Positions 27,160 to 35,379 of a stretch of DNA of 64,000 nt are shown here, piece after piece. The notes under the pieces were generated by a model, which did no database searches, was not told the origin of the DNA, and saw nothing but the letters and a program-made list of their open reading frames with translations. Made by a program: the position numbers and the translations under genes. How positions within the stretch are numbered: the stretch's first letter is position 1; each line of letters starts with the position of its first letter. Source of the stretch: Streptomyces pseudovenezuelae (GTDB lineage: Bacteria > Actinomycetota > Actinomycetes > Streptomycetales > Streptomycetaceae); NCBI RefSeq assembly GCF_001513955.1, contig NZ_KQ948145.1, forward strand, positions 1 to 64,000, read 5' to 3'.

Positions 27160-28361
27160 GTGCCACCCGCGTCCTCGTCCTCAACTCCGGCTCCTCGTCG
27201 GTGAAGTACCAGTTGCTCGACATGCGGGACAGCAGCCGGCTGGCGGTGGGGCTCGTCGAGCGCATCGGCGAGGAGGGCTCCCGGCTGCGGCACACGCCCC
27301 AGGGGGGCGGACCCCGCGAGTGGACCGGCCCGATCGCGGACCACGACGCGGCGCTGAAGGCCGTGGCGGAGGAACTGTCGAAGGACGGGCTCGGCCTGGA
27401 CTCCCCGGAGCTGGCCGCGATCGGCCACCGCGTGGTGCACGGCGGCAAGACCTTCACCGAGCCGACGGTCATCGACGAGGCCGTGCTCGCCGAGATCGAG
27501 CGGCTGATCCCGGTCGCCCCGCTGCACAACCCGGCCAACCTCACCGGTATCCGCACCGCGCGGGCGCTGCGCCCGGACCTGCCCCAGGTAGCCGTCTTCG
27601 ACACCGCGTTCCACACCACGATGCCGGAGTCGGCGGCGCGCTACGCGATCGACGTGGAGACCGCCGACGCGCACCGCATCAGGCGCTACGGCTTCCACGG
27701 CACCTCGCACGCGTACGTGTCCCGGGCGACGGCCGAGCTGCTGGGGAAGTCGCCGGAAGAGGTGAACGTGATCGTGCTGCATCTCGGCAACGGCGCGTCC
27801 GCGTCCGCCGTGCGGGGCGGCAGGTGCGTGGACACCTCCATGGGGCTGACGCCTTTGGAGGGACTCGTGATGGGTACGCGCTCGGGGGACATGGATCCCG
27901 CCGTCATCTTCCATTTGATGCGAGTTGGCAAAATGTCCACGGACGAGATCGACACTCTTCTCAACAAGAAGAGCGGGTTGATCGGGTTGTGCGGGGACAA
28001 CGACATGCGGGAGATCCGCCGCCGGGTCGACGAGGGTGACGAACAGGCGAAGCTCGCATTCGACATCTACATTCACCGGTTGAAGAAGTACATCGGCGCC
28101 TATTACGCGGTGCTCGGCCGGGTGGACGCGATCGCGTTCACGGCCGGCGTCGGGGAGAACGCGGCATCGGTGCGCGAGGCCGCCGTGGCGGGCCTGCAGT
28201 CCCTGGGCCTGGCGGTGGACGACGCGCTGAACGCCGTACGGAGCGACGAGCCGCGACTGATCTCGCCGGCGGACGCCCGGGTGGCGGTGGCCGTGGTGCC
28301 GACGGACGAGGAATTGGAAATCGCGACACAGACCTACGCACTGGTCGAAGAAAGCAACTGA
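27156..28361 (+). CDS. ackA: Acetate kinase AckA
   Basis: 401-residue ASKHA-fold kinase that exchanges phosphate between acetyl phosphate and ADP to yield acetate and ATP. It shows VLNSGSSSVKYQL, HRVVHGG, GFHGTSHAYVS, HLGNGAS and GDMDPAV, and closes with TAGVGENA. The GTG start overlaps the pta stop by 4 bp, giving tight coupling of the acetate switch. Confidence 0.96.
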   Translation: MSATRVLVLNSGSSSVKYQLLDMRDSSRLAVGLVERIGEEGSRLRHTPQGGGPREWTGPIADHDAALKAVAEELSKDGLGLDSPELAAIGHRVVHGGKTFTEPTVIDEAVLAEIERLIPVAPLHNPANLTGIRTARALRPDLPQVAVFDTAFHTTMPESAARYAIDVETADAHRIRRYGFHGTSHAYVSRATAELLGKSPEEVNVIVLHLGNGASASAVRGGRCVDTSMGLTPLEGLVMGTRSGDMDPAVIFHLMRVGKMSTDEIDTLLNKKSGLIGLCGDNDMREIRRRVDEGDEQAKLAFDIYIHRLKKYIGAYYAVLGRVDAIAFTAGVGENAASVREAAVAGLQSLGLAVDDALNAVRSDEPRLISPADARVAVAVVPTDEELEIATQTYALVEESN

Positions 28362-28451
28362 GCAGTAACCGCAACTGAGCGCGTCCCCGCCCATTTGTAT
28401 CTTCCGCCAGACGGAATATTCCGCAGCGAAACAAACCGATAGGATCGCCCC

Positions 28452-29879
28452 ATGCGCCGTTCGAAAATCGTCTGTACTCTCGGCCCCGCGGTCGACTCCC
28501 ACGAGATGCTGGTCTCGCTGATCGAAGCCGGCATGAACGTGGCCCGTTTCAACTTCAGCCACGGCTCGCACGCCGAGCACCAGGGGCGGTACGACCGCGT
28601 CCGTGCCGCGTCCAAGGAGACCGGCCGGGCCATCGGTGTCCTCGCCGACCTGCAGGGCCCCAAGATCCGCCTGGAGACCTTCGCCGAGGGTCCGGTCGAG
28701 CTGGAGCGCGGTGACGAGTTCGTCATCACCGCCGAGGACGTCCCGGGTGACAGGACCATCTGCGGGACCACCTACAAGGGCCTGCCCGGTGACGTCTCCC
28801 GCGGCGACCAGATCCTCATCAACGACGGCAACGTCGAGCTGAAGGTCCTGGACGTCGACGGCCCGCGGGTCAAGACGATCGTCATCGAGGGCGGTGTCGT
28901 CTCCGACCACAAGGGCATCAACCTGCCCGGCGCTGCGGTCAACGTGCCCGCGCTGTCCGAGAAGGACGTCGAGGACCTCCGCTTCGCGCTGCGCATGGGC
29001 TGCGACATGGTCGCGCTGTCCTTCGTGCGGGACGCCAAGGACGTGGACGACGTCCACCGCGTGATGGACGAGGAGGGCCGCCGGGTCCCCGTCATCGCCA
29101 AGGTGGAGAAGCCGCAGGCGGTGGACAACATGGAGGACGTCGTGATGGCGTTCGACGCCGTCATGGTGGCCCGCGGTGACCTGGCCGTCGAGTACCCGCT
29201 CGAGAAGGTCCCCATGGTGCAGAAGCGCCTCATCGAGCTGTGCCGCCGCAACGCCAAGCCGGTGATCGTGGCGACCCAGATGATGGAGTCGATGATCACC
29301 AACTCCCGCCCGACCCGCGCCGAGGCCTCCGACGTGGCCAACGCGATCCTGGACGGCGCGGACGCGGTCATGCTGTCGGCGGAGTCCTCCGTCGGCGCGT
29401 ACCCGATCGAGACCGTGAAGACGATGTCGAAGATCGTCACCGCGGCCGAGCAGGAGCTGCTCTCCAAGGGCCTGCAGCCGCTCGTCCCGGGCAAGAAGCC
29501 GCGCACGCAGGGCGGTTCGGTCGCCCGCGCGGCCTGCGAGATCGCCGACTTCCTCGGCGGCCGCGGCCTGGTGGCCTTCACCCAGTCCGGCGACACCGCC
29601 CGCCGTCTGTCGCGCTACCGCGCGCAGCAGCCGATCATCGCCTTCACCACCGACGAGAACACCCGCAACCAGCTCACCCTCAGCTGGGGCGTGGAGTCGC
29701 ACGTGGTGCCGTTCGTGAACACCACGGACGAGATGGTCGACATGGTCGACCAGGAGATCGCCAAGATCAACCGCTTCAACCCGGGCGAGATCGTCATCAT
29801 CACCGCCGGCTCGCCCCCCGGCGTGGCCGGCACCACGAACATGCTCCGCGTGCACCACATCGGAGGCACCGCGCAGTAG
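28452..29879 (+). CDS. pyk: Pyruvate kinase
   Basis: 475-residue tetrameric enzyme converting phosphoenolpyruvate and ADP to pyruvate and ATP. It has RRSKIVCTLGPA, NFSHGSHAEH, the active-site strand VPVIAKVEKPQA, MVARGDLAVE, ATQMMESMI and MLSAESSVGAYP, then a C-terminal allosteric domain ending GTTNMLRVHHIG. A 90-bp gap after ackA gives room for a separate promoter. A strong terminator follows. Confidence 0.96.
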   Translation: MRRSKIVCTLGPAVDSHEMLVSLIEAGMNVARFNFSHGSHAEHQGRYDRVRAASKETGRAIGVLADLQGPKIRLETFAEGPVELERGDEFVITAEDVPGDRTICGTTYKGLPGDVSRGDQILINDGNVELKVLDVDGPRVKTIVIEGGVVSDHKGINLPGAAVNVPALSEKDVEDLRFALRMGCDMVALSFVRDAKDVDDVHRVMDEEGRRVPVIAKVEKPQAVDNMEDVVMAFDAVMVARGDLAVEYPLEKVPMVQKRLIELCRRNAKPVIVATQMMESMITNSRPTRAEASDVANAILDGADAVMLSAESSVGAYPIETVKTMSKIVTAAEQELLSKGLQPLVPGKKPRTQGGSVARAACEIADFLGGRGLVAFTQSGDTARRLSRYRAQQPIIAFTTDENTRNQLTLSWGVESHVVPFVNTTDEMVDMVDQEIAKINRFNPGEIVIITAGSPPGVAGTTNMLRVHHIGGTAQ

Positions 29880-29907
29880 AAGTTCCTCGTAGTTCCTCGT
29901 ACGGCGC

Positions 29908-29940
29908 GGAGGGCGCCCCCTGCCCCAGGGGGCGCCCTCC
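29908..29940 (+). terminator. 15-bp perfect hairpin after pyk
   Basis: GGAGGGCGCCCCCTG (29908-29922) pairs exactly with 29926-29940 across CCC, 28 nt after the pyk stop. Just before it, AGTTCCTCGT is repeated twice in tandem (29881-29900). Confidence 0.8.
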
Positions 29941-30024
29941 GGCGTCCTCGGGGTCGGAGGGTCAGCCGATGCTGCCCGAGGTACTGCGCTCTCGGGGTGC
30001 GCTCGGCAGGATGTCGTGGGCGCG

Positions 30025-30060
30025 ACTGTGCCCCGCCGGAACGGGCCGGCGGGGCACAGT
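30025..30060. terminator. Second hairpin between pyk and the convergent Ser/Thr-rich gene
   Basis: ACTGTGCCCCGCCGG (30025-30039) pairs exactly with 30046-30060, followed on the plus strand by CTTTCT. It lies 40 bp from the end of the convergent gene and can serve both directions. Confidence 0.75.
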
Positions 30061-30099
30061 CTTTCTGCGGCTCCCGGATGGGTTCGTGAGGGGCGTGGG

Positions 30100-31434
30100 T
30101 CAGCCCTCGCTGTACTGGTGCATCCCGGGCACGTTCAGCGTCCCCCCGTACTGGGCCGCCTGCTGGACCGTCACGTTGGTGAAGTAGATCAGCGGGATGT
30201 TCAGCGGCGGGGGGCTGTCCGGGCTGAACGTGATCGGGATCAGCCCCAGCAGGTTGCCGGAGATGCTCTCGGTGTACATCGTCGTCTTGCCGCCGGTGAT
30301 CTTGGACGTCGAGCCCTTGGCCGCCTGCACGTGGTACGTCTTGCCGTGCTCGGTGACGATCTGGTGGAGGTCTCCGATGTCGGTGCCGTCGGATATGACG
30401 TACTTCAGCACCTTCTTGGTCTGACCGCTCGCGGTCTTGACCTTGACGACCCCCTGGTAGTCGGCGCCCTTGAGGAACAGCGAACTGGCCTTCAGAGTCC
30501 AGGCCTTGTCCGCCACCGTGATACCGGGCTCGGTGTCGCCCACCTCGTCCGTGGCCGCCGGGCAGTCCTCGGGGTCCGTGCTGGAGCTCGCCGAGGGGCT
30601 CGGGGAGGCCGTGGCGTCGGCCGCCGCCTCCTGCGCCGCCTTGGTGGCGTCCTGGACGGCCTTGGTGGTGTCCTCGGTCGCCTTGGAGGCCTTGTCGGTC
30701 GTGTCCTTCACGGTGTCCTTCACCGTGTCGGTGACCTTCTCGGTGGTCTTCCCGGCGGTGTCACCCGCGCTGTCGTCCGCGCTCTTGGACGCCGAGGCCG
30801 AGGGGGTCGGCGTCGGCGTGGCGCTGGACGAACCGCTGGAGCCGGAGCCGCCCGTGAAGATCCCGGTGAGCGCGTCGCCGATGTCCGTCAGGAGGTTGCC
30901 GTCGTCGCTCGCGGAGGGCGAGGGGGACGCCGTGGCGGTGTCGGAGCCGGAGGAGTCCGAGGAGGAGTTGCTCTCCGCCTTGCTCCCGGAGGCGGACGCC
31001 GAGGGCGTGGGGGTGGGCGTGGCCTTGTCGTCGGAACCTGAATCCGACGAAGAGGAATCGCCGGAGCCCGAGCCGGAGTCGGAGCCCGAGCCGGAGGTGG
31101 CGGACGGGGACGGTGTCGCCGTGGCGTCGTCGGAGTCGGGCGAGGAACTCGCCGAGGCGGACGGGGAGGCGCTGCCGTCCAGTGCCGCGATGCAGTCCTT
31201 GTACTCGTCCGCCGTCAGGCTCTTCGCGGTCGGCGCGTCGTCGGCGAGGGCCAGCGTCGGGGTGAACCCGATGCCCATGAGGACGGCCGTCGGCATAGCC
31301 GCCATGGCTATCGCTTTGCCGGCCGGCATGTGGAACCTGTTGAACAGCGGTTTCTTCGGCGCCGCGTGCCGGGGGCCCGTTCTGACCTCCGCCGCGACCG
31401 CGGAGCCCTCGCCATGAAGGTTCTCAGCCGACAC
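30100..31434 (-). CDS. Exported Ser/Thr/Ala-rich protein, third gene of the DUF6230-DUF6114 set
   Basis: 444 residues. A cytoplasmic basic start (RTGPRHAAPKKPLFNRF) precedes a hydrophobic export segment (IAMAAMPTAVLMGIGFTPTLALA). A long low-complexity stalk of SASPSPSAS, SGSGSDSGSG and KDTVKDTTDKASKATEDTTK type runs to about residue 300, and a C-terminal beta-type domain of about 130 residues follows. Two Cys (CIAALDG before the stalk, EDCPAATD after it) could form a disulfide. The family is unassigned. GTG 31434 overlaps the stop of the DUF6114 gene by 11 bp. It is likely to act in the cell envelope (inference). Confidence 0.75.
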   Translation of the reverse strand: MSAENLHGEGSAVAAEVRTGPRHAAPKKPLFNRFHMPAGKAIAMAAMPTAVLMGIGFTPTLALADDAPTAKSLTADEYKDCIAALDGSASPSASASSSPDSDDATATPSPSATSGSGSDSGSGSGDSSSSDSGSDDKATPTPTPSASASGSKAESNSSSDSSGSDTATASPSPSASDDGNLLTDIGDALTGIFTGGSGSSGSSSATPTPTPSASASKSADDSAGDTAGKTTEKVTDTVKDTVKDTTDKASKATEDTTKAVQDATKAAQEAAADATASPSPSASSSTDPEDCPAATDEVGDTEPGITVADKAWTLKASSLFLKGADYQGVVKVKTASGQTKKVLKYVISDGTDIGDLHQIVTEHGKTYHVQAAKGSTSKITGGKTTMYTESISGNLLGLIPITFSPDSPPPLNIPLIYFTNVTVQQAAQYGGTLNVPGMHQYSEG

Positions 31435-32032
31435 GGTACCCCCCGTTCGCGTCGTCGCCCCCGGCCCAGGCGCTCTCGGGCGTCCGGTCCGACGATCCGT
31501 CACGACCGGGCTCCGACGCCGGGTACGCCGCTCCGGGCTCGTCCACCACGGGCCTGAGGATCGCGGTGTCGGGGTCGGCGCCCTGGGGCGCACTGCCCTG
31601 CGTCCCGCCCTCGTCCAGCGGCTGCGGCCGGGGCGGCGCTCCAGGTGCCCAGGAGACCGCGAGCGCTCCGCCGATCAGCGCGAACACGAAGCCCAGGATG
31701 AAGCCGCCGATGTTGGAGACCACCAGGGACACCAGGGACAGGACGATCGCGGCGACACCGGCGAAGACGCGGGTGGCCTGCTGGAACCACATCGTGAGGC
31801 CCAGAGTGACCAGCAGTACGCCGATGATGAGGGAGCCGGCCCCCGCGGTCGTCGCCATGGCGATCGACATGGTGCCCAGCTTGAACGTGGCGTACGGGAA
31901 GTAGGCGATCGGCACCCCACCGAGCAGGGTGAACAGGCCCGCCCAGAACGGCCGGTTGCCCCGCCAGGCGCGGAATCGCAGACGCAGCCGGGTGAAGGTC
32001 CCGGCAGTCTGGACCGGAGTCTCGGCACTCAT
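31424..32032 (-). CDS. DUF6114-family membrane protein
   Basis: 202 residues with four hydrophobic helices (RPFWAGLFTLLGGVPIAYF, GAGSLIIGVLLVTLGLTMWF, FAGVAAIVLSLVSLVVSNIG, FILGFVFALIGGALAVSWA), a cytoplasmic Arg-rich start and a Pro/Gly/Asp-rich C-terminal tail. Matches DUF6114 as I recall it. ATG 32032 has GGGAG upstream. It sits between the DUF6230 gene (188-bp gap with a short GC hairpin at 32167-32184) and the Ser/Thr-rich gene, which it overlaps. Function unknown. Confidence 0.8.
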   Translation of the reverse strand: MSAETPVQTAGTFTRLRLRFRAWRGNRPFWAGLFTLLGGVPIAYFPYATFKLGTMSIAMATTAGAGSLIIGVLLVTLGLTMWFQQATRVFAGVAAIVLSLVSLVVSNIGGFILGFVFALIGGALAVSWAPGAPPRPQPLDEGGTQGSAPQGADPDTAILRPVVDEPGAAYPASEPGRDGSSDRTPESAWAGGDDANGGYRVG

Positions 32033-32220
32033 GGAAAAAGCTCCCTGGGTCCGGTGGAAGTTCGTACCGGCTCGGCCGTGGGCGTGGAGAAGCCGGAAAG
32101 TCTGAGTCTGTAGGGGGGGTGCCCTGGGCACGGTCGGCCGGGTGGGGCGGAGAAGCGAACGCTCCACCGCCCCCCTGAGGGCGGCTCAGCCGCTCTCAGG
32201 ACATCCCGGCTCCGGAGCCG

Positions 32221-32862
32221 TCAGTAGCACTCCATGTTGGCGTCCGCGCCGAGCTTCATCGACAGACCACTCAGCTTGAACGTGCCGGCCGTGGTGGCCC
32301 AGGCCGTCTGCTTGACGTCGTAGAGGTCGGCCTTCTCCGCCTGCTGGGCGAAGCCGCCCGGCAGCACGTTCTCGCCGGCCTTCACGTCGGGACCGCGGGT
32401 CTTGTCCTTGACCGCGACGCCGATGTCGATGTTCGTGAACTCCGCGTTGGCCTGGAGGTCAGCGACATCGATGTAGAGGTTGTGGGCCGAGACCGGCGTC
32501 TTGCCACCACCCGCGTCAAGACGCAGGTAGAACGTCTTGTTGATGATGGGGATGGTGGTCTTGACCGACTGGCACATCTTGGTGATGGTCGCGTCGTCGA
32601 ACGACGAGATCGCCACCGGTACCTGGGTCTTTTCCTTGCCGTCGACCTGCTTGTAGACGGTGTCTATACCGCCGTACTGAGCGAAGCCCGTGCCGTGCAG
32701 TTCGTCCGCAGACACCTTGAACTGCTGGCCGGACACGCTGAACGACGCGGCGAGCGCACCCTGCGCAAGCCCGACGCCCACCGCGGCGGCCGCGGCGACG
32801 CTGGGCACCATGACCACAGCGAACCGCTTCCATCTTGTCCCGCCACGCACCTGGGACTCCAT
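32221..32862 (-). CDS. DUF6230-family exported protein
   Basis: 213 residues. The signal peptide (RWKRFAVVMVPSVAAAAAVG, then GLAQGALAASF) is followed by a beta-rich mature domain with two Cys (KMCQSV and the C-terminal MECY). Typical DUF6230 organisation, exported and probably surface-associated. ATG 32862 has AAGGAGGAAAT just upstream, a near-perfect ribosome site that suggests high expression. First gene of the set with DUF6114 and the Ser/Thr-rich protein. Confidence 0.82.
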   Translation of the reverse strand: MESQVRGGTRWKRFAVVMVPSVAAAAAVGVGLAQGALAASFSVSGQQFKVSADELHGTGFAQYGGIDTVYKQVDGKEKTQVPVAISSFDDATITKMCQSVKTTIPIINKTFYLRLDAGGGKTPVSAHNLYIDVADLQANAEFTNIDIGVAVKDKTRGPDVKAGENVLPGGFAQQAEKADLYDVKQTAWATTAGTFKLSGLSMKLGADANMECY

Positions 32863-33388
32863 ATTTCCTCCTTCTCGGACGTACATCTCCTGACCCTGAC
32901 TGCCCTCTCGAAAGGACGGCTCAGCCGGGCAGGGATGGGAGAAGTGCTACGTCCTCGGGAAGGAGAGCGCCTGCCTTCGGAGGCGCGAACCGCGCACCGA
33001 TCACCGGCGATCACCCCCGAGCGACAACCACTGGTCGCGCCTGACACGCATCACGCACAACCTTGCTGGACAGGCTTCGCCGGATGGGCGAAGACCCCCC
33101 TGTCCAAGAACCGGCGCACCTGCCGCCGACTCTGCTCGGTGGGGACCCACGGAATCCCGCGGCCCGACCGGCTGTCGGGGTACGGGAAAGGACCGAGCGT
33201 CGCCGATCGTGGTGCATTCTTGCCGCCCGCACAAGGGGCTTCGTTACTCGGTAGTAACGGGCGGATAACCGAACAACGACCCGCTGGTCTCGGTCGGCGA
33301 CGCTGGGTGGCAACCAGGGGGGAGACAAAGCAGTTGATCAATGGACAGAATCCGACAGATCAACGCCGGTGTCTTACTGGAAGTAACA
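32863..33388 (-). promoter_or_regulatory. Long upstream region of the DUF6230 gene with TTACT/AGTAA dyads
   Basis: A 660-bp gene-free gap of noticeably lower GC. GTTACT-CGGT-AGTAAC (33243-33258) is a perfect 6-bp dyad, and TTACT-GGA-AGTAA (33374-33386) is a related one 116 bp further. Both could be operators for a dimeric regulator, or the second could belong to the hairpin region next to it. No frame here has convincing coding bias. Confidence 0.5.
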
Positions 33389-33426
33389 GCGGCCGCGTTT
33401 ACCAAGTTTTGGCAAAGCGCGGCCGC
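33389..33426 (-). terminator. Hairpin with GCGGCCGC arms downstream of the thioredoxin-TPR gene
   Basis: GCGGCCGC at 33389-33396 and 33419-33426 close a stem continued by GTTT/AAAGC and CCAA/TTGG around a GTT loop (one bulge, one A-C mismatch). It lies 98 nt past the stop of the minus-strand thioredoxin-TPR gene and is its probable terminator. Confidence 0.6.
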
Positions 33427-33524
33427 AGTGACCCCCCGACGGCCAATCTTTCACTCCGGCAACACATGCCGAGGCGTTTAGCAACTGGTCAGAACCGGAC
33501 TCGCGCCCCGCTCCGGCCGCCCGG

Positions 33525-34502
33525 TCAGAACAGGGCGCGGGACAGCGCCCGTCGGGCCGCCGACACCCGCGGATCGTCGGCGCCGACCACCTCGAAGAGC
33601 TCAAGCAGCCGCAGCCGTACGGCGTCCCGCTCGTCGCCCGCCGTGCGGCGCACGGTGTCGATGAGCCGTCCGAAGGCGTCCTCGACATGACCGCCCACCA
33701 GATCCAGGTCGGCGGCGGCGATCTGCGCCTGCGCGTCCCCCGGCTTCTCGGCCGCCTCCTTGCGCGTGCGCTGCGGGTCGAGGTTCTGCACCCGCTGCAG
33801 CAACTCGGCCTGGGCGAGCCCCAGTTTCGCCTCGCTGTTGCCGGGGTCGTCACTCAGTACGTTCTTGTACGCCTGGACGGCACCGCCGAAGTCCCCCGCG
33901 TCCAGGGCGTGTACGGCGGCTTCGAGGAGTGCGTCGTACGGCCCCGCCGGTACGGCCGCGGGCTCAGGGGCGACGCCAGGCCGGGCGTCCGGGTCGACCG
34001 TGAGGCCGGTCAGCCCGAAGCGCTGCTCGGCGACCTGCACCAGCTGGTCCAGGGTCTGCTGGATCTGCTCCTTGCCGGCCGCGCCCTGGAAGAGCGGCAG
34101 GGCCTGGCCGGCGACGACGGCGAACACGGCCGGGATGCCCTGCACCCCGAACTGCTGCATCAGCATCTGGTTGGCGTCGACGTCGATCTTGGCGAGGAGC
34201 AGGCGTCCGTTGTACTCGACGACGAGCTGCTCCAGCACCGGACTCAGCTGCTTGCAGGGCTCGCACCACTCGGCCCAGAAGTCGATGACGACCGGGACCT
34301 CGGTGGACCGCTGCAGGACGTCGCGCTCAAAACCCGCCTCGTCTACGTCGATGACGAGATCGGACGGGGAGACGGCACCCGGGCCGCCGCCCTGCCTGGC
34401 CGCTTCGGCGCGCGCCTGCTCCGCCTTCACCTTGGCCTCCTGGGCCGCTTTCACCGCGGCGAGGTCGACGACTCCGCTCATGGACATGTTCCGTGGCTGC
34501 AT
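33525..34502 (-). CDS. Thioredoxin-TPR protein (CnoX/YbbN type)
   Basis: 325 residues. A leader with the helix VDLAAVKAAQEAKVKAEQAR, then a thioredoxin domain (VVIDFWAEWCEPCKQLSPVL, cis-Pro GIPAVFAVV), then tetratricopeptide-like helices (VHALDAGDFGGAVQAYKNVL, NSEAKLGLAQAELLQRV) to the C-terminus. Related proteins act as chaperones or holdases or protect substrates from over-oxidation. WCEPC is a non-classical active site. ATG 34502 has GGGGGAGGA upstream. It is divergent from a TetR gene. Confidence 0.88.
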   Translation of the reverse strand: MQPRNMSMSGVVDLAAVKAAQEAKVKAEQARAEAARQGGGPGAVSPSDLVIDVDEAGFERDVLQRSTEVPVVIDFWAEWCEPCKQLSPVLEQLVVEYNGRLLLAKIDVDANQMLMQQFGVQGIPAVFAVVAGQALPLFQGAAGKEQIQQTLDQLVQVAEQRFGLTGLTVDPDARPGVAPEPAAVPAGPYDALLEAAVHALDAGDFGGAVQAYKNVLSDDPGNSEAKLGLAQAELLQRVQNLDPQRTRKEAAEKPGDAQAQIAAADLDLVGGHVEDAFGRLIDTVRRTAGDERDAVRLRLLELFEVVGADDPRVSAARRALSRALF

Positions 34503-34634
34503 GCGTCTATCCTCCCCCGTGGGCGCGCCTGTGTGAAAAGCGATGTGAAAGCCGGTCGTGCAGCGCGGTCCTGACGCCGGGTCCCCACCCCACGCCGTGC
34601 GCACCGTCGCCCGCGTACGTCCCCCGCGAGCTTT

Positions 34635-34651
34635 CGCTACGAGTCGTAGCG
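34635..34651. promoter_or_regulatory. Perfect 17-bp TetR-type palindrome
   Basis: CGCTACGA-G-TCGTAGCG lies between the divergent thioredoxin-TPR and tetR genes, 83 bp before the tetR ATG. Eight-bp perfect arms with a single central base are typical of TetR operators. Confidence 0.65.
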
Positions 34652-34734
34652 TAATGGCACCGAGTGCCTACCCGGTACCCCACCCCGGTGATCTCCCTCA
34701 CTGCCACCCGAGAACGGCCGGTTATGGTCGGAGG

Positions 34735-35361
34735 ATGCAGAGCCGCAGCCCCGCCCCCCGCGCCACAGGACGCCCGCGCAGCGCCGCCGCGGACACCGCG
34801 ATCCTCGCGGCGACGAGGGCGGCGCTGGTGGAGCTGGGCTGGTCGAAGCTCACGCTGGGAGATGTGGCTACCCGTGCGGGGGTCGCGAAAACCACCCTGT
34901 ACCGCCGCTGGGCCGGCAAGAACGAACTCGTCGTGGACGCGGTGGCCGAACTCTTCGACGAACTGGAACTCCCCGACTGCGGGACGCTCGCCGCGGACAT
35001 CGAGGGCGTGGTCCTCCAGTTCGCCGCGATCCTGGCCCGTCCGGAGGCCCAGAACGGGCTGATGGCGGTGGTGGCGGAGTCCTGCCGCGACGACGCGCTG
35101 CGCGAGCGCATCCGCGCGTCGATCGTCGACCGCCAGAAACGGCTGGTCCTCCAGGGCCGGGAACGCGCCCAGGCCCGCGGCGAGCTCCCCCCGGAGGTGG
35201 ACCCCGCCGAGGCGGCCCGCACCGTCGACCTGATCTTCGACATGGTGGCCGGGGCGGTGGTCCACCGCACACTGGTCAGCGCGGAACCGGCGGACGCGCA
35301 GTGGGTGCACGACTTCACCCGGATCCTGCTGACGGGCCTGACGGGACCGGCCGCGGAATAG
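34735..35361 (+). CDS. TetR-family transcriptional regulator
   Basis: 208 residues with an N-terminal HTH (AILAATRAALVELGWSKLTL, then GDVATRAGVAKTTLYRRWAGKNEL) and a C-terminal TetR_C-type ligand domain. ATG 34735 is immediately preceded by GGAGG with almost no spacing, so the true start or leader is unusual, but no better in-frame codon is visible. It converges on icmA with an 18-bp gap. The nearby palindrome suggests that it regulates itself and perhaps the thioredoxin-TPR gene. Confidence 0.88.
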   Translation: MQSRSPAPRATGRPRSAAADTAILAATRAALVELGWSKLTLGDVATRAGVAKTTLYRRWAGKNELVVDAVAELFDELELPDCGTLAADIEGVVLQFAAILARPEAQNGLMAVVAESCRDDALRERIRASIVDRQKRLVLQGRERAQARGELPPEVDPAEAARTVDLIFDMVAGAVVHRTLVSAEPADAQWVHDFTRILLTGLTGPAAE

Positions 35362-35379
35362 GGCCGGCCGCCGACGCCC

